Shown here piece by piece: positions 37,581-45,654 of a stretch of 64,000 bases of DNA; the first letter of the stretch is position 1; each line of letters begins with the position of its first letter. A program made the position numbers and the translations under genes. The DNA is taken from assembly GCA_035297145.1 (NCBI GenBank), contig DATGZN010000093.1, positions 62,001 through 126,000 of the forward strand. The letters are read 5' to 3'. This DNA is from QHXW01 sp035297145. GTDB lineage: Bacteria; Acidobacteriota; Terriglobia; Bryobacterales; Bryobacteraceae. Below the pieces are notes generated by a model. It did not search any database. It saw only the letters and a list, made by a program, of their open reading frames with translations, and was not told where the DNA came from.

Positions 37581-39209
37581 CTACAGGTCGTCAATACTCA
37601 GTTTCACATCCGCGTTCTTCCAGGCAGCGCGGAATTCCAATTCCGTCTGTTTGGCGTCGGCCTTCTTTCCCTCGGCTTTCAGGCATTGCCAGAGCCCGAA
37701 AAGAGCACGAGGGTTGCGCGCATGGCGAGCCAGTTCCTCGCGGAAAACCTTCTCGGCGTCGTCGTATTGGTTGCCGATCATGTAGGCGCTGCCGAGCGAT
37801 TCACGGGTGGGAATATACCAGTCGGGTGGTTCGTCGTAACGCAAAGCATCTTCAATTTGCACGGCTTGCCGAAAATGCTCGACTGCTGCGGGGATGGAGA
37901 CGCGCGCCAGGGAGATGTGCCCTTCGAGCATGTGTGCGGCCAGGCTGAGGATTTCGCGGGCGCGGTTAAATCCGAAAACTGCGTCCTCGGGAACGTTGTT
38001 CGCTGCGGCGAACAGGGCGCGGCGTTCATAGTCGGCGTCGTAGGTCCTGCTGGTCTGTGCGAAGGCCATCCCGCGCGAGAAATGCCAAAGAGCGCGCGTG
38101 GTGAGTGCCGCGGCGTCGGGTTCGGGGAGCTTCAGCACTTCATCCCATCGGTGGAAGCGCACCAGGACGAGCATACGGGTGGGCAGAAAACTTTCCACCA
38201 TAGGAATTTCTTTCAGCAGGGGCGTGGTGTTGCCCACGAGCTGCGCCGCTGCGTTGTTGGCTTCGGTGAAGCGGCCTTCCATGCTGGCGGCCACGGCCAG
38301 AAAATGCAGGTTGTGGCTGTAGTACATCGCCGGATACATGCCGGTAACGTTGAACTTCTGGATGTACTGGCGATCGACTTCGGACGCATCTTCATTGGCG
38401 CGCACGGCGCCTGCGTAATCTCCGGTGCGGATGTAGATGTGGCCGGGCATGTGGACCAGGTGGCCGGCTTCGGGGGCGAGCTTGGCAAGGCGGTCGGCGT
38501 TGGGCAACGCGCGCTCAGGATGCGGTGAAGCTTCGACGGCGTGAATGTAAAAATGATTCGCACCGATGTGATTGGGGTTGCGCTTGAGCACAGATTCGAG
38601 CGTGGCCACGATCTCTTCAGTCCCCGCGGCGGGTTTGCCATCGGCGGTCCAAAGCTGCCAGGGGTGCAAGTCCATGGCACTTTCGGCGTAGAGCACGGCG
38701 GCATCGAGATCGTCGGGATACTTTTGCACGAGCGAGCCCATGGCCGTCTTATAGAAGAGGGCGAATTGTTTCAGATCGGGCTTGGGCTCGTTGGTGTAGC
38801 GCGTGGAGAGCACCATCAAGTAATCGCGCTCAGGTACCGTGGCATTAGAGGCTAGCGCCATGCCGTGCTGCACGGCGTCCCAAGCCGTCTTCTCGCGGCT
38901 GAGATCGGGCTCCGGATCGTTGTAATTCGGGCCGACGGCCAGCGCGATTCCCCAGTACGCCATGGCACAATCCGGATCGAGTTGCGCGGCGCGCTGAAAC
39001 GAGAGAAGGGCTTCGTCGTGATTGAACGCCCAGATGAGCGCAAGACCTTGATCGAAGAATTTCTGTGCTTCGGGATTCTTGGTGGTGATGGGATGGTGAA
39101 CATCACCCAGGCCGGGCATGAGGACGGCTTGGCGGGCGGGAGCGGAGTGAGAGTGCTGGGCGAGGGCGGCGAGGGGAAAGAGCATCGCGATAGACACGAG
39201 GGATCTCAT
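37581..39209 (-). CDS. Secreted TPR-repeat protein
   Basis: 542 aa. Signal peptide at residues 1-17 (LVSIAMLFPLAALAQ), then a histidine-rich linker and repeated helical pairs. The first repeat, KFFDQGLALIWAFNHDEALLSFQRAAQLDPDCAMAYWGIA, is a clear TPR, and others follow through the C-terminus (DAEKVFREELARHARNPRALFGLWQCL). The GLGDVHHPITTKNPEAQKFFDQGL opening is shared by a common acidobacterial family. Probably a periplasmic scaffold or binding protein. A TAGAAT sequence 8 bases before the ATG could be a -10, implying a very short leader. Confidence 0.8.
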   Translation of the reverse strand: MRSLVSIAMLFPLAALAQHSHSAPARQAVLMPGLGDVHHPITTKNPEAQKFFDQGLALIWAFNHDEALLSFQRAAQLDPDCAMAYWGIALAVGPNYNDPEPDLSREKTAWDAVQHGMALASNATVPERDYLMVLSTRYTNEPKPDLKQFALFYKTAMGSLVQKYPDDLDAAVLYAESAMDLHPWQLWTADGKPAAGTEEIVATLESVLKRNPNHIGANHFYIHAVEASPHPERALPNADRLAKLAPEAGHLVHMPGHIYIRTGDYAGAVRANEDASEVDRQYIQKFNVTGMYPAMYYSHNLHFLAVAASMEGRFTEANNAAAQLVGNTTPLLKEIPMVESFLPTRMLVLVRFHRWDEVLKLPEPDAAALTTRALWHFSRGMAFAQTSRTYDADYERRALFAAANNVPEDAVFGFNRAREILSLAAHMLEGHISLARVSIPAAVEHFRQAVQIEDALRYDEPPDWYIPTRESLGSAYMIGNQYDDAEKVFREELARHARNPRALFGLWQCLKAEGKKADAKQTELEFRAAWKNADVKLSIDDL

Positions 39210-39588
39210 GTTCTTGATTCTACGAGCAAAGTAGGCGCTTTGAATTGTCGGAGACCAGCCCCGACGGAACTTGACACTCTCCGGCGAGCCAATACGCTGT
39301 AAGTATGCCTAGCCGAACTTTGCAAATCTAGCCGCGCCCTTTCAACTCCGATGACATGCTGACGAAGGAGGAGCAACGGAAAGTCCGAAAAGGTGAAGCA
39401 CAGTCCAAGCGTGGACAATCGAAACCCTGGCGCACGGTAAAGCATGGACTGGAGAGTGCTAGCACAAGGAGCCAGTCGCGGCAAGCATGTTAGCACCGCT
39501 CCCTGCGGTCACGGCTCGGAAAACCTCAAACCGAGATGCCGTGACCAGAGGGAACGGTTTCGTGCCACTAACTCGCCCGGACGGGTCA
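39210..39588. other. 379-bp intergenic region, no confident gene
   Basis: Lies between the start of the TPR gene and the stop of rarA. It holds a promoter-like TTGACA (39271-39276) with TACGCT 16 bp downstream. A possible 45-codon basic ORF (39358-39495; begins MLTKEEQRKVRKGEAQ) has no ribosome site. There is also a perfect 10-bp palindrome GTGCTAGCAC and the long hairpin at 39495-39558. I see no convincing coding signal and no recognised RNA family. Confidence 0.5.
39495..39558. repeat. Long imperfect palindrome (REP-like)
   Basis: ACCGCTCCCT, GGTCACGGC and TCGG pair with ACCGA, GCCGTGACC and AGGGAACGGT to give a stem of about 25 bp with short bulges and a loop rich in A and C. The core GGTCACGGC/GCCGTGACC is perfect. 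It lies 31 bp beyond the rarA stop with no T-tract. Such palindromes are dispersed in Solibacter-type genomes, as I recall them. Confidence 0.6.
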
Positions 39589-40908
39589 CTACTTCTTCTT
39601 CCGTGCCTCCCGTATCTCCTCCATCCTCTCGGCAATCCGCTTCTCCAGCCCGCGATTGGTCGGATAGTAATACCTGCGGCCGGCGAGTGATGGCGGCAGG
39701 CACTCCATATCGGTGAGCGCATCTTCGAATTTGTGGGCGTGTTGGTAGCCCTCGGCATAGCCGAACTGCTTCATCAGCGGTGTCGGCGCGTTGCGTAGAT
39801 GCAGGGGGACCGGTTCGGCGATTGAGGTCGCCACATCGGCGCGCGCAACGTCCAGGGCTTTGTACGCAGCGTCGGATTTCGGCGCAACCGCCAGATAAAT
39901 CGCCGCCTGCGCGAGCGCGAGGTCGCCTTCGGGGATTCCCAAGAAATGCACGGCCTGCTGCGCGGCTATGGTTTGCTCGAGCGCGCGCGGATCGGCCAGG
40001 CCGATATCTTCAATGGCCATGCGCACCAGACGCCGCGCAATGTAGAGCCGGTCTTCGCCCGATTCCAGCATGCGCGCCAGCCAGTAGAGCGCGGCGTCGG
40101 CATCGCTCGATCGCACGGATTTGTGCAGCGCCGAAATCAAATTGAAGTGCTCTTCGCCGGACTTGTCATAGAGCAGGACCTTGCGCTCCATGGCGTCTTC
40201 CACGGCCTGGCGAGAAAGCGTCCCTCCCTCGGAGACTGCCACGGCGGCTTCGAGCGTGTTGTAGGCCGCGCGCGCATCGCCGTTCGCGAGCACGGCGATC
40301 TGCTCCAGCAATTCATCCGAAGCTTCGATTGCGAGTTCGCCCAACCCGCGCTCTTTATCCGCCAGCGCGCGCTTGAGCAGGCCGACAATCTCTTCGGGCG
40401 TGAGCGGCCGCAGCGCGTGCACCTTCGAGCGTGAAAGGAGCGCTGAGATCACTTCGAAGGACGGATTCTCGGTGGTCGCGCCGATCAAGATGATGTCGCC
40501 GTGCTCGACGTAGGGGAGAAAGGCGTCCTGCTGGGCTTTGTTGAAGCGATGGATTTCGTCGATGAAGACGATGGTGCGGCGGCCCACCGTGCGCAGACGC
40601 TCAGCGTCCGCCATCATCGCCTTGATTTCCTTGATGCCGCTGAGGACGGCGCTGTAGGCCATGAACTCGCAGTGCGTGAGGCGCGCGATGAGGCGGGCAA
40701 GGGTCGTCTTTCCTACGCCGGGCGGGCCCCAGAGAATGATGGAGCCGAGCGTATCGCGCTCGATCTGCACGCGCAGGGGCTTGCCTGGGCCGAGGATGTG
40801 CTCCTGGCCGGCGTATTCCTCGAGCGTCTCGGGACGCATGCGGTCGGCAAGCGGGCGCCGTCTATCAGTGCGTGCGGGTTCGGGCAGCGACGTGTCGAAC
40901 AGGCTCAC
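39589..40908 (-). CDS. rarA: Replication-associated recombination protein A (AAA+ ATPase)
   Basis: 439 aa. RarA/MgsA acts at stalled replication forks and is related to clamp-loader subunits. N-terminal LADRMRPETLEEYAGQEHILGPG, Walker A GPPGVGKTTLARL, Walker B IVFIDEIHRFNKAQQDAFLP, sensor-1 GATTENPSFEV and the C-terminal RarA-type tetramerisation domain (IAEPVPLHLRNAPTPLMKQFGYAEGY) are all present. Length is normal. Its start overlaps the stop of the upstream rRNA methyltransferase gene by 4 bp. Confidence 0.96.
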   Translation of the reverse strand: MSLFDTSLPEPARTDRRRPLADRMRPETLEEYAGQEHILGPGKPLRVQIERDTLGSIILWGPPGVGKTTLARLIARLTHCEFMAYSAVLSGIKEIKAMMADAERLRTVGRRTIVFIDEIHRFNKAQQDAFLPYVEHGDIILIGATTENPSFEVISALLSRSKVHALRPLTPEEIVGLLKRALADKERGLGELAIEASDELLEQIAVLANGDARAAYNTLEAAVAVSEGGTLSRQAVEDAMERKVLLYDKSGEEHFNLISALHKSVRSSDADAALYWLARMLESGEDRLYIARRLVRMAIEDIGLADPRALEQTIAAQQAVHFLGIPEGDLALAQAAIYLAVAPKSDAAYKALDVARADVATSIAEPVPLHLRNAPTPLMKQFGYAEGYQHAHKFEDALTDMECLPPSLAGRRYYYPTNRGLEKRIAERMEEIREARKKK

Positions 40909-41711
40909 GGCTTGAGCGACCTTTGGCGGCGCGCTTCATATAGGATGACAGACGCGGCCATGGCGGCGTTGAGCGACTCGACGCCGGCCGTGGGGATGGC
41001 GAGATCGATGGCGCCCGAATGCAGTTTGTCGCTGACGCCGCGGCCTTCGCTGCCGATAATCACAGCACACTTGCGGCTGAGGTCCGCATACACGAGTGGT
41101 TTCACGTGGTTCTCGTTCGAGAATGGCACGCTGGCATAGACGTCGAGCTTGTTCTGTTGGAACGCCGCGCGCGCCAGCTCGGCATCGACTGAATGTACGA
41201 ACGGCACACGAAACAGCGACCCGGCTGAGGCACGCAGTGTTTTGGGATTGTAGGGGCTGGCGGTGCCTTTGAGAAATAGGACGCCAGTGGCGCCGAAGGC
41301 TTCGGCGGCGCGGACAATCGTGCCCGCGTTGCCGGGATCCTGGACGCCGTCGAGCGCCACAACCAGACTGCGGCCGCGGAATAATTGCTCGAGGACCCAG
41401 GAGGGCGGCGCAATCAGCGCAATCACGCCCTGGCTTGACTCGGTCCCGGCCAGGCTCTGAAACAGCGCATCGGGCAATACCGCCATGCGGATGCTGGTCA
41501 GCCGGCGCACGTGGGCTTCCACGGCGGATTCGACGGAGCGCGCCGCCAGCACCATCTTGACCGCGCAATCACCCCGCAATGCCTCCTCGAGCAGGTGAAA
41601 GCTCTCGGCCACGCACAGTCCGTCCTCGGTCAGGCTGCCATGCATGATGGCCCGGCGTACGCTCTTGATAAGCGGGTTCGCGGCGCTGGAAATTGTCTCG
41701 GTTCGGGCCAT
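40905..41711 (-). CDS. TrmH/SpoU-family RNA 2'-O-methyltransferase
   Basis: 268 aa. SPOUT methyltransferase with an N-terminal RNA-binding substrate domain (NPLIKSVRRAIMHG). The knotted catalytic domain shows motif 1 LDGVQDPGNAGTIVRAAEAFGA, motif 2 IIGSEGRGVS and motif 3 IPTAGVESLNAAMAASVILYE, which bind S-adenosylmethionine. It methylates ribose in rRNA or tRNA; the exact site cannot be read from sequence. Coupled to rarA by a 4-bp overlap. Its start is 35 bp from the divergent DUF218 gene, so the two promoters share this short space. Confidence 0.93.
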   Translation of the reverse strand: MARTETISSAANPLIKSVRRAIMHGSLTEDGLCVAESFHLLEEALRGDCAVKMVLAARSVESAVEAHVRRLTSIRMAVLPDALFQSLAGTESSQGVIALIAPPSWVLEQLFRGRSLVVALDGVQDPGNAGTIVRAAEAFGATGVLFLKGTASPYNPKTLRASAGSLFRVPFVHSVDAELARAAFQQNKLDVYASVPFSNENHVKPLVYADLSRKCAVIIGSEGRGVSDKLHSGAIDLAIPTAGVESLNAAMAASVILYEARRQRSLKP

Positions 41712-41746
41712 GTTTCCTTTACAATGTTCAAATCAGAATAACGCAG

Positions 41747-42334
41747 ATGAAATGGGCCGTCGGTATTGCGGGCGCGATTGCGCTACTCGCGTTGGCCGCG
41801 GAGGTGGTCCATGTAGCGGAGCGGATAGCGCACCAGTCCACGGTGGATGAAGCGCAGCCAGCGGACATCATCGTGGTGCTGGGCGCGGCCGAGTATCGCG
41901 GCAAGCCATCGCCGGTGCTGCGCGCGCGGTTGGATCATGCGCTCGCGCTCTATAAGGAAGGTCTCGCGCCGAGAATTCTGACTACGGGCGGTGCGGGCGG
42001 CGACCCTGTCTATACGGAAGGCGACGTCGGCCGGGCGTATCTGGTGAGCCGTGGCGTGCCGTCGGAAGCCATCGTGGTGGACGCGGAAGGCGCGAGCACA
42101 GTCTACTCGACCGCCTCGGCGGCCGAAATCATGCGGCGCATGGCATTGAAATCGTGCATTGTGGTGAGCGACGGGTATCACATCTTTCGTGCGAAGCGCA
42201 TGCTCCAATCGAGCGGCATGAAGGTGTATGGCTCACCGCGGTCGTTGAACCCGCCGAATGACTGGCGCGAGCGCTGGCTGTACGTGCGGCAGGCGATCGG
42301 GTATCTGTTGTGGCGGGTGGGAGTGACGGTATGA
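41747..42334 (+). CDS. DUF218/YdcF-family protein (SanA/ElyC-like)
   Basis: 195 aa from the ATG of MKWAVGIAG; an 18-codon longer version would begin inside the divergent promoter. One N-terminal membrane helix is followed by a DUF218 domain with DIIVVLGAAEYRGKPSPVLRARLDHALALY, ILTTGGAGG, STVYSTASAAEIM and the SDGYHIFRAKRML segment. DUF218 proteins act in envelope or peptidoglycan homeostasis. The stop overlaps the nitrilase start (ATGA), indicating coupling. Confidence 0.88.
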   Translation: MKWAVGIAGAIALLALAAEVVHVAERIAHQSTVDEAQPADIIVVLGAAEYRGKPSPVLRARLDHALALYKEGLAPRILTTGGAGGDPVYTEGDVGRAYLVSRGVPSEAIVVDAEGASTVYSTASAAEIMRRMALKSCIVVSDGYHIFRAKRMLQSSGMKVYGSPRSLNPPNDWRERWLYVRQAIGYLLWRVGVTV

Positions 42335-43398
42335 AGAAGCGGGATTTGGGATTTGGGACTTGGGATTTGGCCGTCGTCGCCGCGGTGCTCTTGGCCCAGA
42401 CGGCTGCTGCCGCGGAGCTGAATGTGCGCAGTACCGCCGATCTGCCGCCACGCAAAGTGATCGTCGGGACATCCATGCAAGCTTTTTGGGAGAGGTACCC
42501 GGGACTCACAAAACGGCTGGAACAACTCACTGGTCTGGTCGATCAGATGGCCGCGGAGGCGCAACGAAAATATGGGCGCGGGCTGGATCTCGCGGTCCTG
42601 CCCGAGACTGCTGTGACTGGTGAGACGTCGAGCAACGTCATGGCCGACGCGGTCCCGCTCGAAGGCCCGCTGCGCGATACGTTCGCAAAGAAAGCGCGCC
42701 AACAACATTGCTACATCGTCGTTCCCACTTATCTGCTCGAAAACAAAGAGAACAAGCTATGTTCCAACGCGGCGATCCTTTTCGGACGCGATGGCGAAGT
42801 GGTCGGCATCTACCGCAAGATTCACCTCGCCGTGCATACGGGCAGTAATTCGCTCGAGGGCGGCACGACGCCCGGCAAGGAAGCGCCGGTGTTCGCCTGT
42901 GATTTCGGCAGGCTGGGCATGCAGATCTGTTTCGACATCGAGTACGACTACGGGTGGTCGGAGCTGGCGCGCCATGGCGCGGAGCTGGTGGCTTGGCCCA
43001 CGCAATCACCGCAGACTGTCCGGCCCGCGGCGCGGGCAATGGAGAACCGTTACTACGTCGTCTCCAGCACGTGGCGTAACAACGCTGCCATTTTCGAACC
43101 GACCGGCAGAATTGCCGCGCAAATCCGAGAGCCCGCACATATTCTCGTCGAACAGATCGATCTCTGCTACGCCATTCTGCCCTGGAGCCCACAGCTACAT
43201 AACGGTGCAGCGCTGCGCGAGAAGTATGGAGAAAAGGTGGGCTTCCGTTACTACGAAGAGGAAGACCGCGGGCTCTTCTGGTCTAACGATCCGCACACTA
43301 CTATTGGTGACATGATGCGCTCGCTGGGTTTGAGTGAGCAGTTCGTAGAACTGCGACGCATCCGGAAGTTGTTGGAAAAGGCGGGAGTTCCGGAGTAA
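42331..43398 (+). CDS. Secreted carbon-nitrogen hydrolase (nitrilase family)
   Basis: 355 aa. The catalytic triad is visible: Glu in LAVLPETAVTG, Lys in GIYRKIHL and Cys in GMQICFDIEY. The N-terminal 28 residues (LAVVAAVLLAQTAAAAE) are a signal peptide, so the enzyme acts outside the cytoplasm, which is unusual for the family apart from lipoprotein acyltransferase relatives. The ATG overlaps the upstream DUF218 stop. The codons for residues 4-13 are made of GGGATTT heptamers, so that part of the signal peptide looks like a repeat insertion. Substrate unknown; amidase or nitrilase activity is predicted. Confidence 0.88.
   Translation: MKKRDLGFGTWDLAVVAAVLLAQTAAAAELNVRSTADLPPRKVIVGTSMQAFWERYPGLTKRLEQLTGLVDQMAAEAQRKYGRGLDLAVLPETAVTGETSSNVMADAVPLEGPLRDTFAKKARQQHCYIVVPTYLLENKENKLCSNAAILFGRDGEVVGIYRKIHLAVHTGSNSLEGGTTPGKEAPVFACDFGRLGMQICFDIEYDYGWSELARHGAELVAWPTQSPQTVRPAARAMENRYYVVSSTWRNNAAIFEPTGRIAAQIREPAHILVEQIDLCYAILPWSPQLHNGAALREKYGEKVGFRYYEEEDRGLFWSNDPHTTIGDMMRSLGLSEQFVELRRIRKLLEKAGVPE
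42341..42370 (+). repeat. Heptameric GGGATTT tandem repeat / G-quadruplex motif inside a gene
   Basis: Four GGG(A)(T/C)TT heptamers run from 42341, giving four GGG runs separated by 4-nt loops on the coding strand, the canonical G-quadruplex pattern. It starts 10 bases after the nitrilase ATG and encodes part of its signal-peptide n-region. It may affect translation or be a slippage-prone microsatellite. Confidence 0.85.
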
Positions 43399-43527
43399 CC
43401 ATTCGTCGTCCGTCTCGGCGCCGTTTACTTTGATTAATCAACCTCGTCTCGGCCCCTGAAAACGGATTTTCGCCGTTCGCGCCTTGTGCTACTGTAAGAA
43501 CCAAGACACCTGGAGGACGGGATCGGA

Positions 43528-44637
43528 GTGCACCTGACGCGACGGAACTGCTTGAAAGCCTTTGGCGGCGCGCTCGGCGCTACCCGCTTGTTGCCGGCGC
43601 AGGTATCGTCCAAAGCCGACGCTAGTAAACTTGCCATGCCCGGTCTTTTTCGCGGGCGGGTGGTCGCAGTGGAGCATCCCGCGTCGATCATCGACGGCCG
43701 TTATCAAGCCGAGCCGGTGCATCAGATGATGCGAAAGGGCATGGCGGAACTCACGGGCGCCGATGGCTGGGCCGACGCGTGGCGGCTGTTTGTCGAGCCG
43801 GGCGACGTGGTGGGCATTAAAGTAAATCCCGTGGGTCAGCCGCATGTCATCTCGGCTGCCGAGGTGGTGCGCGAGATCATCGCGGGCCTGAACGCGGCCG
43901 GCATCAAGAACAAGGACATCGTAGTTTACGATCGCTATCGCGATCAGTTCTTCCAAGCCGGGTTCGATAAGTGGCTACCCGAAGGCGTGCGAACTTCGAA
44001 TGCCGTCGCAACCTTCGATCAGGTGCAGCAGGCCATCGAGGGTTACGATCCCGATCATTACATGGATATGGCCCTGACGCTGCCGGGTTACGACGCGAGC
44101 AATCTGACGGCGCGCCGCTCCTATGCCGCGCACTTCATCACCAAGGAAGTCAATAAGCTGATCAATTTGCCAGTGCTGAAAGATCACCAGTCGGCCGGAG
44201 TGACGCTCGCGCTGAAGAATCTTTCACACGGTTTGGTCAACAACGTTTGCCGGAGCCATTCCTCGAGCACGCTCAATACTTGCGGGCAATTTATTCCGGC
44301 GGTGGTTTCGATGCCAGTGATCCGCAACAAAGCGGTGCTGCATGTGCTCGACGGCGTGAAGGGCCTGTATCATGGCGGTCCAGGTGCGCGTCCGGAGTTC
44401 GTGTGGGAGCACAAGACAATCTACTTTGCGACGGACCCGGTGGCGCTCGATCACATTTGCTGGAAAGCAATTGATGAGAAGCGCGTGGCCATGGGAATGA
44501 AGACGATCGCCGAAGACCGGCCCGATAAGTACAGTACCTTCTGGAACCGGCAGCCGGAGCACGTGGAGATCGCCGGAGCGATGGGACTGGGCGAGTGGAA
44601 CGAATCCAAGATCGACAGCAGGAGAATTCGGCTCTGA
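43528..44637 (+). CDS. DUF362-domain protein, Tat-exported
   Basis: 369 aa from GTG, with GGAG sites upstream. A twin-arginine start (LTRRNCLKAFGGALGA) is followed by a DUF362 domain: GDVVGIKVNPVGQPHVI, INLPVLKDHQSAGVTLALKNLSHG, and TDPVALDHICWKAI. DUF362 proteins are often linked to Fe-S or redox cofactors, but no ferredoxin motif is visible here. Only a few cysteines are present (CLK, NNVCRS, NTCGQ). The 3' end lies within the longer version of the J-domain gene. Function is not established. Confidence 0.85.
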   Translation: MHLTRRNCLKAFGGALGATRLLPAQVSSKADASKLAMPGLFRGRVVAVEHPASIIDGRYQAEPVHQMMRKGMAELTGADGWADAWRLFVEPGDVVGIKVNPVGQPHVISAAEVVREIIAGLNAAGIKNKDIVVYDRYRDQFFQAGFDKWLPEGVRTSNAVATFDQVQQAIEGYDPDHYMDMALTLPGYDASNLTARRSYAAHFITKEVNKLINLPVLKDHQSAGVTLALKNLSHGLVNNVCRSHSSSTLNTCGQFIPAVVSMPVIRNKAVLHVLDGVKGLYHGGPGARPEFVWEHKTIYFATDPVALDHICWKAIDEKRVAMGMKTIAEDRPDKYSTFWNRQPEHVEIAGAMGLGEWNESKIDSRRIRL

Positions 44638-45623
44638 CGCATTATGACGACCTAGGTCTCGCCGCCGGCGCCTCCGGCGAGGAGATTCGGGAAGCCTACC
44701 TGAACCTGGTGCGCCTGCTCCATCCGGATTTGTCGTCCGAGCCTTCGCTGAAACGATTCTCCGAGAACCAGTTGAAACGGGTGAGCGGCGCCTATGCGGT
44801 CCTTTCCGATCCTGCGCGGCGGCGCCGCTACGATGCGCAGTTGGCGGGTGGGGATGAAGCGGGTCCTGATGCGGAAGAACCCGAGGAACCAGTACGCGAA
44901 GAGCGCAATGTGGGCCGGTCGCGGGCGCGCGCCTGGATCACGCTGGGCTGGCTGATCTGCGCTTTCGCGGGCATCATAGGTATCGGATGGTATGTCAGCC
45001 AGCAGGCTGGGGAGCCATCGGAGCCGGCGCAAGTTAGCGCCGCGCCGAATCCGCCCGCTCCGGCAACCACGGCGCTGCAGCCACCCGCGGCCGCATCCGA
45101 TACTGCCGACAAACCGGTGGATCTGGATGCGCTGCGCTCCGATCTGGCCGCCACGAAAGCAGAAAGGGATCACGCCTTGGAGCAGACCGTGCTGCAAGCC
45201 AAGGAGCTCGATTTCCTGACTGGGCGTGTGCTGGGCGGACGTCCCGCTCCCGGAACCGGCAGGCTTTCCGGTGTTTGGGTGCTTCCGGCGTCCAAGATCG
45301 GGACGGTTGCTTCGGCATTCACTCCTGAGTCCGTCGATCTCATCCTCAGCGCGCAGCAGGACTCGGTTGAAGGCCGCTTCCGCGCGCGCTATCCCGGCAT
45401 GGGCGCTCCCGATCCGCCCATGGTGCGTTTTTATCTGGAAGGCAAGATTCAGGATGAAGTCGCCAATGCCAATTGGGTGGGCGAGGATGGATCGAAAGGC
45501 GAAATCCAATTGAAGCTCGCCTCGGACAATGCCCTGCAACTGGTTTGGTCCACCACCCAGCCTGGAAAACAGAGCGGCCCGGATACCGGTACGCTGGCGC
45601 TGGTGCGGAAGTTCGGCCTGTAA
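44595..45623 (+). CDS. J-domain (DnaJ-like) membrane protein
   Basis: 342 aa from GTG at 44595; a CTG at 44634 that overlaps the DUF362 stop (CTGA) behind a GGAGA site may be the true start and would begin near LTHYDDLG. The J domain covers about residues 15-80 with HYDDLGLAAGASGEEIREAY, the HPD motif (LLHPDL) and YAVLSDPARRRRYDA. One membrane helix (ITLGWLICAFAGIIGIGWYV), a proline/alanine linker, a short coiled coil and a beta-rich C-terminus follow. It could recruit DnaK to the membrane. Substrate unknown. Confidence 0.82.
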   Translation: MERIQDRQQENSALTHYDDLGLAAGASGEEIREAYLNLVRLLHPDLSSEPSLKRFSENQLKRVSGAYAVLSDPARRRRYDAQLAGGDEAGPDAEEPEEPVREERNVGRSRARAWITLGWLICAFAGIIGIGWYVSQQAGEPSEPAQVSAAPNPPAPATTALQPPAAASDTADKPVDLDALRSDLAATKAERDHALEQTVLQAKELDFLTGRVLGGRPAPGTGRLSGVWVLPASKIGTVASAFTPESVDLILSAQQDSVEGRFRARYPGMGAPDPPMVRFYLEGKIQDEVANANWVGEDGSKGEIQLKLASDNALQLVWSTTQPGKQSGPDTGTLALVRKFGL

Positions 45624-45654
45624 CCATCGCCGGCAGCGTATCATCATAGATACA

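Noticed and set aside
39375..39390. RNase P RNA-like GGAAAGTCCG
   Set aside because: The match is short; flanking sequence lacks the conserved P4 partner and expected length.
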